Positions 33,431 to 48,255 of a DNA stretch of 64,000 nt are shown piece by piece (position 1 is the stretch's first letter; each line of letters begins with the position of its first letter). The stretch comes from Brucella cytisi. Lineage in GTDB: Bacteria; Pseudomonadota; Alphaproteobacteria; Rhizobiales; Rhizobiaceae. The stretch lies in NCBI GenBank assembly GCA_012103075.1, contig JAAVLQ010000001.1, forward strand, positions 1,240,001 to 1,304,000, read 5' to 3'. The notes under the pieces are model-generated. The model searched no databases and was not told the DNA's origin. It was given only the letters and a program-made list of their open reading frames with translations. The translations under genes were made by a program, and so were the position numbers.

Positions 33431-34411
33431 ATGCACAATACCTTGAATATCATTGTCGAACGCTATCCCATCGCCGGAAAATTCACAATCTCCAGAGGTT
33501 CCAAGACGGAAGCCGTTGTCGTTGTGTGTGTGATTGGCAACGGTCTCAATCAAGGGCGCGGCGAATGCGTTCCTTATGCGCGTTATGGCGAAAGCATTGA
33601 GAGCGTGAGTGCCCAGATTGAAGCCGCCCGTACAGCTATCGAAAGTGGCGCCACACGACAGGATATCCAGACTTTGATGCCAGCCGGCGCTGCCCGCAAT
33701 GCGGTCGATTGTGCCTTATGGGATCTCGAGGCAAAGGCATCAGGCAGAAGTGTCGCCGATATGCTCGGTACGCCAACCCGACCACTTGAAACCGCAATCA
33801 CCGTTTCGCTCGGCACACCCGCCGAAATGGCAGAGTCGGTAGCCAAGGTCGCTCACTATCCTCTCATCAAGGTCAAAATGGGTGGTGAAAACGATATCGA
33901 GAAGATACAAGCGGTCACGACTGCGGCTCCGAACAGGCGCATCATTATCGATGCGAACGAAGGTTGGACGGCCGACAATATTGCCGAGAACATGCGTGCA
34001 GCAGCCGACGCAGGCGTCGTTCTTATCGAACAGCCCTTACCAGCGGATAACGATCATATTCTCAGTGAAATTGAACGGCCTGTCATTATCTGTGCCGATG
34101 AAAGCGTTCATACGTCGGTCGGACTTGAGGAGCTGGCCAAGCGCTACGACGCGGTGAACATAAAGCTCGACAAAGCAGGTGGACTGACTGAAGGTCTCAT
34201 CATGCGAGACAAGGCAATCAACTACGGTCTTCAGATCATGGTCGGCTGTATGGTCGGCACATCGCTCGGCATGGCGCCAGCTGTTCTGCTCGCCCAGAAA
34301 GCCAATGTGGTTGACCTTGATGGCCCGCTACTCCTCGCCCATGATCGTGACCCGGGCTTGCGCTATGATGGGGCTCTGGTTTACCCGCCGGAAGCCGCCG
34401 TCTGGGGCTGA
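33431..34411 (+). CDS. Enolase-superfamily dipeptide epimerase / N-acetylglutamate racemase-like
   Basis: 326 residues, intact. The muconate-lactonizing subgroup residues are all present: Lys in KVKMGG, metal ligands in DANEGW, EQPLP and ADES, and the second catalytic Lys in NIKLDKAGG. The family interconverts L-Ala-D/L-Glu from murein peptides or racemises N-acetyl-Glu (DgcA). No dgcN neighbour is present, so murein-peptide epimerase is the default guess. It is divergent from mlaE, and its last 31 bases overlap the converging glycosyltransferase gene. Confidence 0.82.
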   Translation: MHNTLNIIVERYPIAGKFTISRGSKTEAVVVVCVIGNGLNQGRGECVPYARYGESIESVSAQIEAARTAIESGATRQDIQTLMPAGAARNAVDCALWDLEAKASGRSVADMLGTPTRPLETAITVSLGTPAEMAESVAKVAHYPLIKVKMGGENDIEKIQAVTTAAPNRRIIIDANEGWTADNIAENMRAAADAGVVLIEQPLPADNDHILSEIERPVIICADESVHTSVGLEELAKRYDAVNIKLDKAGGLTEGLIMRDKAINYGLQIMVGCMVGTSLGMAPAVLLAQKANVVDLDGPLLLAHDRDPGLRYDGALVYPPEAAVWG

Positions 34412-35444
34412 CTTGCACGTTGATAACTCTCGCTCGCGGTTCCGCTTATCGGAGCGAGAGCATCTTCGAAAATGTCCGCACAAGCGTCCCGGGTGAACTG
34501 CCTGAGCACCTGTGCGGGCTCGAACGGCTCCATTTGCAGGGCTGACAGACACGCCTTCCCAAGATCTTCGGAGAGAACGCCTGCCCCGGTTGCCACCACG
34601 ACATCCCGTGATCCGGGAACGGGATAGGCCGCCACCGGCAAGCCGGAGGCAATTGCTTCAAGCAAGACGAGACCAAACGTATCTGTCCGGCTTGGGAAGA
34701 CAAACACGTCGGCTGCGGCATAGGTGTTTGCCAGCGTTTCACCTTCCTGCTTCCCGACAAACACAACCTCCGGGAAACGCGCACGCAGATCGTTGAGGGA
34801 AGGACCATCCCCGACGATCAACTTTGTGCCGGGAAGATCAAGCTCCAGAAACGCTGGCAGGTTCTTTTCCGTGGCGACGCGTCCCACACAAATGAACACC
34901 GGACGTGGCAAGTCCTTGACCACTTCCGGCCGAGGATAAAACAGATTGCGATCGACACCGCGCGTCCAGAGGTCCAGCCGCGTAAAACCTCGCCCCTTGA
35001 GATCATCCACAATAGATTGGGTCGGTACCAGCGTATGCTGGGCCGCATTATGGAAACGTCGCAGGAAAGCATAGGTCCATTGTGGCGGGACAGGAAAGCG
35101 TTCCGCAAGATATTCGGGAAACCGCGTGTGAAAGCTTGTCGTGAAGGACCAGCCCATTTTCAGGCAGGCGCGCCGTGCCATAAACCCGAGTGGTCCCTCG
35201 GTTGCAATGTGCACATAGTCCGGTCGCATGACCTTCAAACGTCGTCTAAGCGCACCGGCGTCGTCGTCAAGGCGAGCCGGATTTCCGGATAGGTCGGACA
35301 GGGGACCGACCGATAATCCAGCGGAGATATGACGGTGACGTTGTATCCGCGCTCAATCATCAGATCACGACATTTGGTCAGCGTGCGCACGACGCCGTTG
35401 ACTTGAGGATGCCGGGCGTCGGTAACGATGACAATTTTCTTCAT
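34381..35444 (-). CDS. GT4-family glycosyltransferase (one frame break)
   Basis: GT-B fold enzyme starting MKKIVIVTDARHPQVNGVVRTL. The C-terminal nucleotide-sugar motif appears as VFVFPSRTDTFGLVLLEAIASGLPVAAYP, containing the E-x7-E pair. Closest in style to the SqdX/PimB glycolipid mannosyl- or sulfoquinovosyl-transferases, so a lipid acceptor is likely. The frame breaks near 35250 (CCGGGT read CCGGT), restoring TTPGALRRRLKVM. Its start shares one base with the stop of the phosphoesterase gene upstream, and the pair may act on envelope glycolipids. Confidence 0.82.
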
Positions 35445-36308
35445 CAGCGGAAGGTCGCCAGTTCGCGGACGGGAAGTGGGAGCTGGATTACCCTATCCTC
35501 GTCACGCTCTTCACTGTCGGAATTGACAATACCTGTCGTCGGGCGGCGATCACGGCGTTCCGTCCATTCGATGAGCTCCATACGGCCATCGAAATGTTCA
35601 ATCACGGCCGTGCAGCTTTCCACCCAATCGCCCGTATTGATGTATTCCACGCCATTCATGCTCTCGATCGTGGCGTGATGAATATGGCCGCAGATCACAC
35701 CATCAACCCCGATACGCTGCGCTTCTTCCGAAACCACGCTCTCGAACTGACCAATGAAATTGACCGCCTTTTTGACGCGAAACTTCGCCCGGGCTGAAAA
35801 TGACCAATAGCGCAGGCCGAAAAGCGAGCGAACCCGGCTCATAACCGTATTTATCCAGATCGCTGTGTCGTATGCCCAATCACCCAGATAGGCGATAAAG
35901 CGGGCATTGCGTACAACCACATCGAACTGATCACCATGGATTACCAGAAACTTGCGTCCGTCTGCCGTCTCATGGATCGCGCGGTTCATCACTTCGATGC
36001 CGCCAAAATGCGTTCCCTGAAAATTACGCAGGAACTCATCGTGATTACCAGCAATGTAGATGATGTTGGCACCCTTGCGGCTCTTGCGGAGCAGCTTCTG
36101 GACTACGTCATTATGCTCTTGCGGCCAATGCCAATTGCGCCGCAGGCGCCACCCATCGACAATATCGCCGACAAGATAGATCGTCTCGGCTTCATGATAG
36201 CGAAGAAAATCCAGAAGCAGTTCCGCCTGTGCGGCCTTGGAACCGAGATGCACATCCGAGATAAAGAGGGTTCGGAGTTTTCTGGGGCTGAGGAGCTTCG
36301 GTGCTCAT
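35444..36308 (-). CDS. LpxH-like metallophosphoesterase (one frame break)
   Basis: Calcineurin-like phosphoesterase. Metal-binding motifs in order: ISDVHLGS, YLVGDIVDGW, IAGNHDEFL, VIHGDQFD and VICGHIHHA. This set resembles UDP-2,3-diacylglucosamine hydrolases, though alphaproteobacteria normally use LpxI for lipid A, so the substrate may be different. The N-terminus (MSTEAPQP) is in another frame; an extra C near 36283 (CCCC for CCC) accounts for it. Overlaps the glycosyltransferase start, so likely one operon. Confidence 0.82.
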
Positions 36309-36429
36309 GTGGTTGTCCCCTTCAATGGCAACCTGATCTGAGCGCAGAAAACCCGATTCATGTCACAGAGATATGACGGTCGGCTTTGAGGCGCGGAAGG
36401 TAGCATCCGCGCCTCTTGTTGTGTCCACT

Positions 36430-37524
36430 TTAGGCGACAAGTCCCACAGTTGGGCCGACATATCGCGACTGCGGACGAATGAGCTTGTTTGCCGCCACCT
36501 GTTCACGACAATGCGCTATCCAGCCCATGGCCCGCCCCATAGCGAAAACGCAAGTGAAAGCCTCACGTGGGAACCCCAGTTGTTCCAACAACAAAGCAGT
36601 ATAGAACTCGACATTGGTTTCGAGGGAGCGGTCCGGTTTGTGGCGCTTTAGAACTGCGATAGCGGCTTTCTCAACGGCCTCGGCCAATTCAACGCGGTGT
36701 TTTCCACGCCCTTGTTCTAGGGCTTCGATGTGCTTCAATGCACCTTTCAAGGCACCGGCGCGTGGATCGCGTACACGATAGACCCTGTGACCGAACCCCA
36801 TCAGTCTGTCTCCATCCGCAACAGCGGATTCAAGCCAACGCTCCGCGTTGTCGGGTCTACCGATTGCATCCAGCATATCGAGGACCGGGCCGGGTGCACC
36901 ACCATGCAGCGGTCCTTTCAGTGCGCTGATTGCGGCAAGCAGCGATGAAGTCAATCCGGCTCGTGTCGATGCCACGACACGCGCAGCAAAAGTCGATGCG
37001 TTCAATCCGTGGTCTGAAACCGTCATAAGATAAGTGTTCAGCCCCGCAACTTCTGCTTCATCCGGCATTCCCGCATTCATCATACGAAGGATGTCAGCGC
37101 TATGGGGAAGCGTCGGATCAGGATGTATCGGACGGCGCCCCTTCTGGCCCCTCAGAATGGCCGTCGTAAAGACCGCCGGTGCCGCCATCAGGTGTAAGGC
37201 TGCGGTCAGATCATCGTCATCAGGGATGCGTGCCATCAATGCGCGAAGCGCTTCTATGGGAGACATTTCCATCAATGTATCGTCAAGCGCATCCGTATGA
37301 TGATATACCTGTACGCGCGCTTCACCGAGCGCTTTCTGAAGTTCCTCCCCTTTGGGAAGATCATTGAAAAAGCCGCCCCACAGAAGTTCTATTCCATCTT
37401 CGACGCTGCTATGCGGGACCAGATCGTCCAGCGACCGACCGCGAATAACCAGCCTGCCTGCAAGCCCATCGACGTCTGACAACACGGTTTCAGCAGCAAT
37501 CACATCTTCAAGTCCGCTATTCAT
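36430..37524 (-). CDS. Citrate synthase family protein with Glu at the catalytic Asp position
   Basis: 364 residues, intact, from MNSGLEDVIAAETVLSD. Citrate synthase landmarks: SDHGLNASTFAARV, the catalytic His in GPLHGGAPG and the second in FGHRVYRVRDPRA. The third catalytic residue, Asp in NVDFYS of classical enzymes, is Glu here (ETNVEFYTALLL). It is much shorter than gltA-type synthase (about 430) and divergent from an HTH-bearing paralogue. Probably a citrate or 2-methylcitrate synthase homologue; whether it is active is open. Confidence 0.82.
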   Translation of the reverse strand: MNSGLEDVIAAETVLSDVDGLAGRLVIRGRSLDDLVPHSSVEDGIELLWGGFFNDLPKGEELQKALGEARVQVYHHTDALDDTLMEMSPIEALRALMARIPDDDDLTAALHLMAAPAVFTTAILRGQKGRRPIHPDPTLPHSADILRMMNAGMPDEAEVAGLNTYLMTVSDHGLNASTFAARVVASTRAGLTSSLLAAISALKGPLHGGAPGPVLDMLDAIGRPDNAERWLESAVADGDRLMGFGHRVYRVRDPRAGALKGALKHIEALEQGRGKHRVELAEAVEKAAIAVLKRHKPDRSLETNVEFYTALLLEQLGFPREAFTCVFAMGRAMGWIAHCREQVAANKLIRPQSRYVGPTVGLVA

Positions 37525-37568
37525 AATTATTCTCCTTGTTTGCCTTTCGACATTGAATCCAAGTATAG

Positions 37569-37578
37569 TTGACGTCAA
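37569..37578. promoter_or_regulatory. Candidate operator between two divergent citrate synthase genes
   Basis: TTGACGTCAA is a perfect 10-base palindrome in the 87-base gap between the two genes, 33 bases before the HTH-citrate synthase start. The half-site TTGAC recurs at 37581-37585. It could be bound by the N-terminal HTH of that protein. Confidence 0.4.
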
Positions 37579-37611
37579 TCTTGACGAAATAGATCAATGT
37601 AGGGGGCAATA

Positions 37612-38764
37612 ATGGACTGGCTAACTACGGAGGAAGCCCTCGCTGTTCTCCAGACAAAGCCGCAGACTCTTTACGCAAATGTGAGTCGCGGGCGTATCCG
37701 TTCCAAGCCATTGCCGGATGATCCGAGACGCAGCCTCTATCGGTCGGAGGATGTCCATCGTCTGGCTGGCAAGCGTCCCGGTCGCAAGAGAGATAGCGTG
37801 GTTGCCGCCGACACCATTCGTTGGGGCCTGCCGATCATGCGCTCGGGCATTTCGACCATCTGGATGGCCGCTTGCTCTATCGCGGCTGCGACGCTGCTGA
37901 ACTGTCCGAAACAGCAACGCTGGAGGAAGTGGCTGCACTGCTGTGGCAGATGGATTTCGACGGTATCATCAGCAGTGACAACGAATCGACCTTGAACATT
38001 CGTCAGACCGAGACTGGGCCTCTGGAACGGCTGTTTACTGTCTTTGGTGTTCGCGCTGCGAATGATCTACCCAGTTCGGGACGTTCAACATCGATTCTGC
38101 AGCAAGAGGCTTTTGGTCTGCTGCAACTGTTTCACAATACCGTTCTTGGCGTTTCCGCATCGAATATGCCGATGCATGAACGCATTGCTCAGGCTTGGCA
38201 AAAGCCGCAGGCAAGTGATGTGATCCGGCGCATTCTTGTGCTTCTGGCCGACCACGAACTCAATGCATCGGCATTCGCTACACGCGTTGCAGCGTCTACA
38301 GGTACACCACTTTCCGCTGCGGTTCTCGCCGGATTATCAACATTGATTGGCCCGCGACATGGACGAGCGGCCACAGCGGCGGCGGCTATTGTTACGCAAA
38401 CCCGGCAAATAGGAGCAGAAGCAGCGATCAAGGGCCAGCTCAGGCAAGGAACACAGTTTCACTTTTTCGGCCACCCGCTTTACCGCGAAACAGGTGATAT
38501 TCGCGCCACCGCACTATTGGAACATCTGGAATTGCCTGCCCCTATAGCGACCTGAAACAAAGTGCCGCGAACATTCTCGGAGAAAAGCCAAACGTCGACT
38601 TCGCCCTCGCTGCCGTTACAGAAATCTATGATCTGCCGCTCGACGCACCGCTATTTCTGTTTGCGCTCGCACGCATCGTGGGATGGCTCGCCCATGCACT
38701 GGAACAGGCTGATAGCGGATCGCTCATACGCCCGAGGGCAGAATTCATGCCGCCGCTTGAATAA
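37612..38764 (+). CDS. Citrate synthase homologue with N-terminal HTH domain (two frame breaks)
   Basis: Residues 1-55 are a MerR/excisionase-type winged helix (WLTTEEALAVLQTKPQTLYA, SRGRIRSKPLPDDPR, YRSEDVHRLAGKRPG). A citrate synthase domain follows: ISTILDGRLLYRG, DHELNASAFATRVAAS, GPRHGRA with the catalytic His, FGHPLYRETGD, and NVDFALA with the catalytic Asp kept. The frame breaks near 37860, where CCTGG reads CTGG, and near 38539 (a C run short by one). A DNA-binding domain on an enzyme of central metabolism suggests a metabolite-responsive regulator, probably of its own divergent promoter. Confidence 0.82.
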
Positions 38765-38908
38765 CGCTTCACCAAATATTGTTCGCAATGAACGCATATT
38801 CTGCTGGTAAAAGGTGGACATATGCGCCCGTGAACCAGAATCCGGTTGATCGGACTGCTCGCTTGGTGGCATGTCTCTAAAACTGGAACAAGATGTGAGG
38901 ATCGAGCC

Positions 38909-39688
38909 GTGGACTTGGGCCTGAAAGGTCGAAAAGCAATTGTGTGTGCTTCCAGCAAGGGACTCGGACGGGCATGCGCGGAGGCGCTCGCCGAATCCGG
39001 TTGCGATCTGGTTCTCAATGGACGCAACGAAGAAACTCTCGCCACAACCGCGGAAGCAATTCGCAAAACATTTGGCGTGAAAGTCGATGCTGTCGTTGCC
39101 GACGTGTCCACTGCTGAAGGGCAAGCCAAACTGCTTGCCGCCTGCCCCGCACCGGACATTCTCGTGAATAATAACGGCGGTCCAGCCTTCAAGGATTTCC
39201 GTCTGCTCGACCGCGACGCGATCCCGGAGGGTGTGACACAGAATATGGTCACCCCCATAGAATTGATCAAAGCTGTTATCGACGGGATGGTCGAGCGCCG
39301 TTTCGGCCGTATCGTCAATATCACATCGACGTCGGTTTACGCCCCCATTCCCGGGCTTGATCTCTCATCCGGCGCCCGCGCCGGTCTGACTGCATTTCTG
39401 GCTGGCGTCGCCCGCACGGTTGCAGCCTCCAATGTGACGATCAACAACATCCTCCCCGGGGCCTTTGACACGGATCGCCTTCGCAATGGCTTTGCATTCT
39501 CAGCCCAGAAGAACGGCACGACAGCGGATGCGGAAGCTGCAAAGCGAGCATCAGCAATTCCCGCCGGAAGAATCGGGCAGCCAAAGGAATTTGGTCAGGC
39601 CTGTGCCTTCCTATGTTCGGAACATTCCGGGTTCATTACCGGGCAAAATCTCGTTATCGATGGCGGCGCGTATCAGAGTGCGTTTTAA
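38909..39688 (+). CDS. SDR family oxidoreductase
   Basis: 259 residues, intact, from GTG 38909 (VDLGLKGRKAIVCASSKGLG) behind GAGGATCGA. The cofactor motif is ASSKGLGRA, followed by NNNGGP. The catalytic Ser is in ITSTSVYAPIPGLDLSSGAR; the YxxxK motif is degenerate: the position expected to hold Tyr and Lys reads SGARAGLT, so classical catalysis is doubtful. The C-terminus has ILPGAFDTDRL and GQNLVIDGGAY. Related to 3-oxoacyl-ACP reductase-like proteins; substrate unknown. Confidence 0.78.
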   Translation: MDLGLKGRKAIVCASSKGLGRACAEALAESGCDLVLNGRNEETLATTAEAIRKTFGVKVDAVVADVSTAEGQAKLLAACPAPDILVNNNGGPAFKDFRLLDRDAIPEGVTQNMVTPIELIKAVIDGMVERRFGRIVNITSTSVYAPIPGLDLSSGARAGLTAFLAGVARTVAASNVTINNILPGAFDTDRLRNGFAFSAQKNGTTADAEAAKRASAIPAGRIGQPKEFGQACAFLCSEHSGFITGQNLVIDGGAYQSAF

Positions 39689-39886
39689 CAGCATCAAATA
39701 ATAGATCTGCAAAATTGGAAAAACTCATTCTCGAAAACGGGCCTACTGAGATTTGAGCCGATAGACTAAGAACAATGACGGCCCAGAGTGCGGAAGTCGT
39801 GTACGGAAACTGTATGCGAACACCGCACCCTCCACGTGCAAACGAGCTTTTGCCCTGCACGAAAGATTTTGGAAAGCGATGCGACA

Positions 39887-42210
39887 ATGACCAAGAAAAC
39901 ACCTTCCACTTCCCGTTCGGATTTCGATGAAGCAGCTCTATTCTTCCACCGTTATCCGAAGCCCGGAAAGCTGGAAATTCAGGCGACAAAGCCACTTGGC
40001 AACCAACGAGATCTGGCGTTAGCTTATTCTCCCGGCGTAGCCGCCCCCTGCCTCGCAATCCACGAAGACCCGGCAACTGCCGCCGAATACACCGCTCGCG
40101 GCAATCTCGTTGCCGTCGTATCAAACGGCACTGCGGTTCTCGGCCTCGGTAACATTGGTGCGCTTGCTTCCAAACCGGTCATGGAAGGTAAAGCCGTCCT
40201 TTTCAAAAAATTCGCCGACATCGACGTATTCGACATTGAAATCGACGCGCACGAAATCGGTCGCATCGTTGATGTTGTTGCCGCTTTGGAGCCGACTTTC
40301 GGCGGCATCAACCTTGAAGACATCAAGGCACCGGAGTGCTTCGAAGTTGAAGAACAGCTTCGCGCGAAAATGAACATTCCGGTTTTCCACGACGACCAGC
40401 ACGGCACAGCGATCATCGTTGCTTCGGCGGTGTTGAACGGTTTGGAACTTGCCGGCAAGAAAATCGGGGACGCCAAGATCGTTACATCGGGCGCTGGCGC
40501 TGCGGCCCTTGCCTGCCTCAATCTTCTCGTCAATCTCGGCGCGAAACGCGAAAACATCTGGGTCTGTGATCTCGAAGGCGTTGTCTACGAAGGCCGTAAC
40601 ACGCTGATGGATCGTTGGAAGGAAGTTTACGCCCAGAAGACTGACGCGCGCGTTCTGGCCGATGTCATCGGTGGTGCTGACGTCTTCCTCGGCCTTTCGG
40701 CTGCTGGCGTGCTGAAGCCTGAACTTCTGAATCAGATGGCCGAAAAGCCACTCATCATGGCCCTTGCCAATCCGAAGCCGGAAATCATGCCGGAAGAGGC
40801 TCGTGCGGCCCGCGCCGACGCCATGATCTGCACCGGACGTTCGGATTATCCGAACCGGTCAACAACGTTCTCTGCTTCCCCTATATCTTCCGCGGCGCAC
40901 TGGATGTCGGTGCGACTGCAATTAACGAAGAAATGAAGCTGGCGGCTGTTCGCGCAATTGCCGCTCTTGCCCGCGAAGAGCCTTCGGATGTCGCAGCACG
41001 CGCTTATTCCGGCGACACACCCACTTTCGGACCAGACTACATCATTCCATCGCCATTCGATCAGCGCCTAATTCTGCGTATCGCCCCGGCAGTGGCCAAA
41101 GCGGCCATGGACACAGGCGTGGCGACACGCCCGATCGAAGACATGGAAGCCTATCTCGATCGTCTGAACCGCTTCGTCTTCCGCTCCGGCCTCATCATGA
41201 AGCCAGTCTTTGCTGCCGCCCGCGCGCAGGAAAAACCAAAGCGCGTTATTTATGCCGATGGTGAAGATGAACGCGTGCTCCGCGCTGCTCAGGTAGTCAT
41301 TGAAGAGCGTATCGCGGCTCCGATTCTCGTCGGACGCCCGCAGGTTATCGAAACACGTTTGCGCCGCTATGGCCTCAAGATTCGTCCGGGAACGGATTTC
41401 GAACTTATCAATCCGGAAGACGATCCGCGCTATCGCGACTATGTAGACCTTTATCTGTCCTACACCGGCAGGCGGGGCGTCACACCGGAAGCTGCACGCA
41501 CCATCGTGCGCACGAACTCGACCGCAATTGCCGCTCTCGCGGTTATGCGCGACGAAGCAGACGCCATGATCTGCGGTCTTGAAGGTCGCTTCGAACGCCA
41601 CCTCCGTGTCGTACGGCAGATTATCGGCAAGGTTCCCGGTATCCGAGACTATTCCGCCTTGAGCCTGCTCATCTCGCAGCGTGGCGCCCTCTTCCTCACA
41701 GACACTTATGTCAACGTCGAACCGGGCGCGAACGAGATCGCCGAAATGGCAATTCTTGCCGCAAAGGAAATCAGCCGCTTCGGTATTGAGCCAAAGGCTG
41801 CCCTCGTATCGCATTCGAATTTCGGATCGAAAGAATCAGCCAGCGCCGAAAAGATGCGTGAAGCAGCGGCAATTCTTGCCGAGAAGGCACCTGAGCTGGA
41901 ATCCGATGGCGAAATGCACGGCGACTCCGCTCTCTCGCAGGCTCTGCGCGATCGTGTGTTCCCGAATTCGCGCCTGAAGGGCGAAGCCAATCTTCTTGTT
42001 TTCCCCAACCTTGACGCTGCAAACATCACGCTGAACGTAGTCAAAATGGTTACAGATGCGCTGCACGTGGGTCCAATCCTGCTCGGCGCGGCACGTCCGG
42101 CACATATTCTGACGCCATCCGTCACCTCGCGTGGCGTCGTCAATATGACAGCACTGGCAGTTGTTGAAGCCTTGCAAAAATCAGGAGAGACTCTTCGCAA
42201 GAAGAAGTAA
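39887..42210 (+). CDS. maeB: NADP-dependent malic enzyme with C-terminal phosphotransacetylase-like domain (one frame break)
   Basis: Decarboxylates malate to pyruvate. Start [10 protein letters not shown] at 39887. The malic domain carries [36 protein letters not shown] and the NAD(P) fold [13 protein letters not shown]. From about residue 430 a PTA-like domain follows ([34 protein letters not shown]), regulatory and usually not a phosphotransacetylase. The frame breaks near 40857, where CCAGG reads CCGG; repair gives [19 protein letters not shown]. The joined length of about 774 matches rhizobial Tme/Dme enzymes. Confidence 0.93.
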
Positions 42211-42252
42211 TTTAACAACAACTAAGTTAGATAATTATAAAATAAATTCAAA

Positions 42253-42286
42253 TAACGGCGAGTATATTTAAATATACTCGCCGTTA
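42253..42286. terminator. 34-base perfect palindrome after maeB
   Basis: TAACGGCGAGTATATTT is followed immediately by its exact reverse complement. Lying 43 bases after the maeB stop, in very AT-rich sequence, it could act as a terminator, but it lacks a loop and a clear T tract and might instead be a protein-binding site. Confidence 0.5.
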
Positions 42287-42979
42287 GTATTTAATTTACT
42301 ATATTTTTTAAACATGATATCGCCAGCATCGTTATCGAGGTTATCATGTCTTTTATTTCAATTAATTCTAATAGGTCGCTGACTTACTCAGTAGTTTTGA
42401 TATTCTCGGGAATATTGGCTGGCTGTACAACAATACGCCCTCCAGAACTATGCACGCCTGCCGAGCAGATACAGCTTAAGAAGCAACTTCGCGTCACCCA
42501 GTCCCCCTTGATCGCAAGGAGGCGGAGCTTTCTCAGATGAGAAAGACCGCGACCCAGAATCGTTGCGTCGGGAGCCTGTTTACACCTGCTGTCAAATCCG
42601 CACGATGCACGAAATTGCTGACCAGAACAGATCATCTGGTAACCGAAACACAGACTTTGCGCGAACGTGTCAATGAGCTGAATATGGCGCTTGCCGGACG
42701 TCCGTCTGCGTCCAAACATGTCAAATCGTGCAACGCCTCCCGGGTGGCATCCCCTAAGAAACCTCTGTCGAAAACTGTCCACGTACCACAGCAGAAGTCC
42801 GGGGGCATCGCCAAGCCGAGCGTCGAGATGGCCAACTCAATTGCATTGCCTGCCTATGAAACTCCTGCCCCTGTCGAAACAGAGAAAGTGGATTACACGT
42901 CATCTGCAACTGTGCAGACCTCGAATATCACACCAGCCTATGTTGCACCTGTCGCAACGACACCGCCTGTGGAACGCCC

Positions 42980-46036
<3,057 letters not shown>

Positions 46037-46128
46037 GGCAAGATTCTCATGAGAGGCTAACATGCCCCAGCTTTAGCGCGCTTGGGCAAGCAAATGCAAC
46101 GGATGCAATCAACAGACTACTCTGTTTG

Positions 46129-46479
46129 TCAGGCCAAATATGTATTGGCGAGGATATAACCCCAGATCGCGACGACGAACACAATGGAAATCAGAACAGC
46201 AAGAGAACCGCAGTCCTTCGCAATCTGAATTTCCTTGTGAAAATCCCGCGAGACGGCATCACACGTTGCCTCGATACCAGTGTTCAACACTTCCACGAGG
46301 ATGAGAAACAAGATCGAGCCGGTCATGAAGAGGAAAGCGAGCCATGTCGGTGCAAGGAAAAAAGCCACCGGCAGAGACAGAAGAAACAGCACAAGCTCCT
46401 GTTGGACAGCCTTTTCATGTCCTGCGAGGTACTTCAGTGCTCGCATGGAATTAAGAAAGGCCGGGAAAATGCGCTGCAT
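46129..46479 (-). CDS. dgkA: Diacylglycerol kinase
   Basis: 116 residues, intact, three transmembrane helices (ELVLFLLSLPVAFFLAPT, LFMTGSILFLILVEVLNTGIEA, SLAVLISIVFVVAIWGYIL). The signature EVLNTGIEATCDAVSRDFHKEIQIAKD is the DgkA catalytic segment. It phosphorylates diacylglycerol released by periplasmic glucan modification, which fits the glucan exporter gene present in the window. Confidence 0.92.
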   Translation of the reverse strand: MQRIFPAFLNSMRALKYLAGHEKAVQQELVLFLLSLPVAFFLAPTWLAFLFMTGSILFLILVEVLNTGIEATCDAVSRDFHKEIQIAKDCGSLAVLISIVFVVAIWGYILANTYLA

Positions 46480-46618
46480 TATTACCCTCGATCAAATTGG
46501 TTACAGCTTGGCCCGAAAATCAGAGCCGATTTTCTGAAAGCATAAAGCGTCCTTCATGCATCCGCTCGGACACATGCCGCTCCAAGGCAATCAATAGGCG
46601 AGTTTCCCCGAAATGCAA

Positions 46619-46646
46619 CAGGGCGGAGATCGAAACCTCCGCCCTG
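46619..46646. terminator. Hairpin after the DAHP synthase gene
   Basis: CAGGGCGGAG pairs over 10 bases with CTCCGCCCTG around ATCGAAAC. It lies 26 bases past the minus-strand DAHP synthase stop, but no long T tract follows. Confidence 0.5.
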
Positions 46647-46671
46647 CAAGCTCTAGAATGTTGGAAACGGG

Positions 46672-48047
<1,376 letters not shown>

Positions 48048-48255
48048 TTGAGCACCTGTTTGCTTCTATCCGCTCGATTTCTCTCGGATTATATCCTCCT
48101 TACACGAATGCCGGAATTCCTTAACGGACAGCCCGCATCTGACAAAGATGACAGTCTGCCCCGGAAAGCCGGCGTGCGTGGTCGCGCTGATATAATGCAG
48201 GCCGAGACTTTATGCCAGCAATAATCGTTAACCGGAGAAACCGGTCGCGAAAGAG

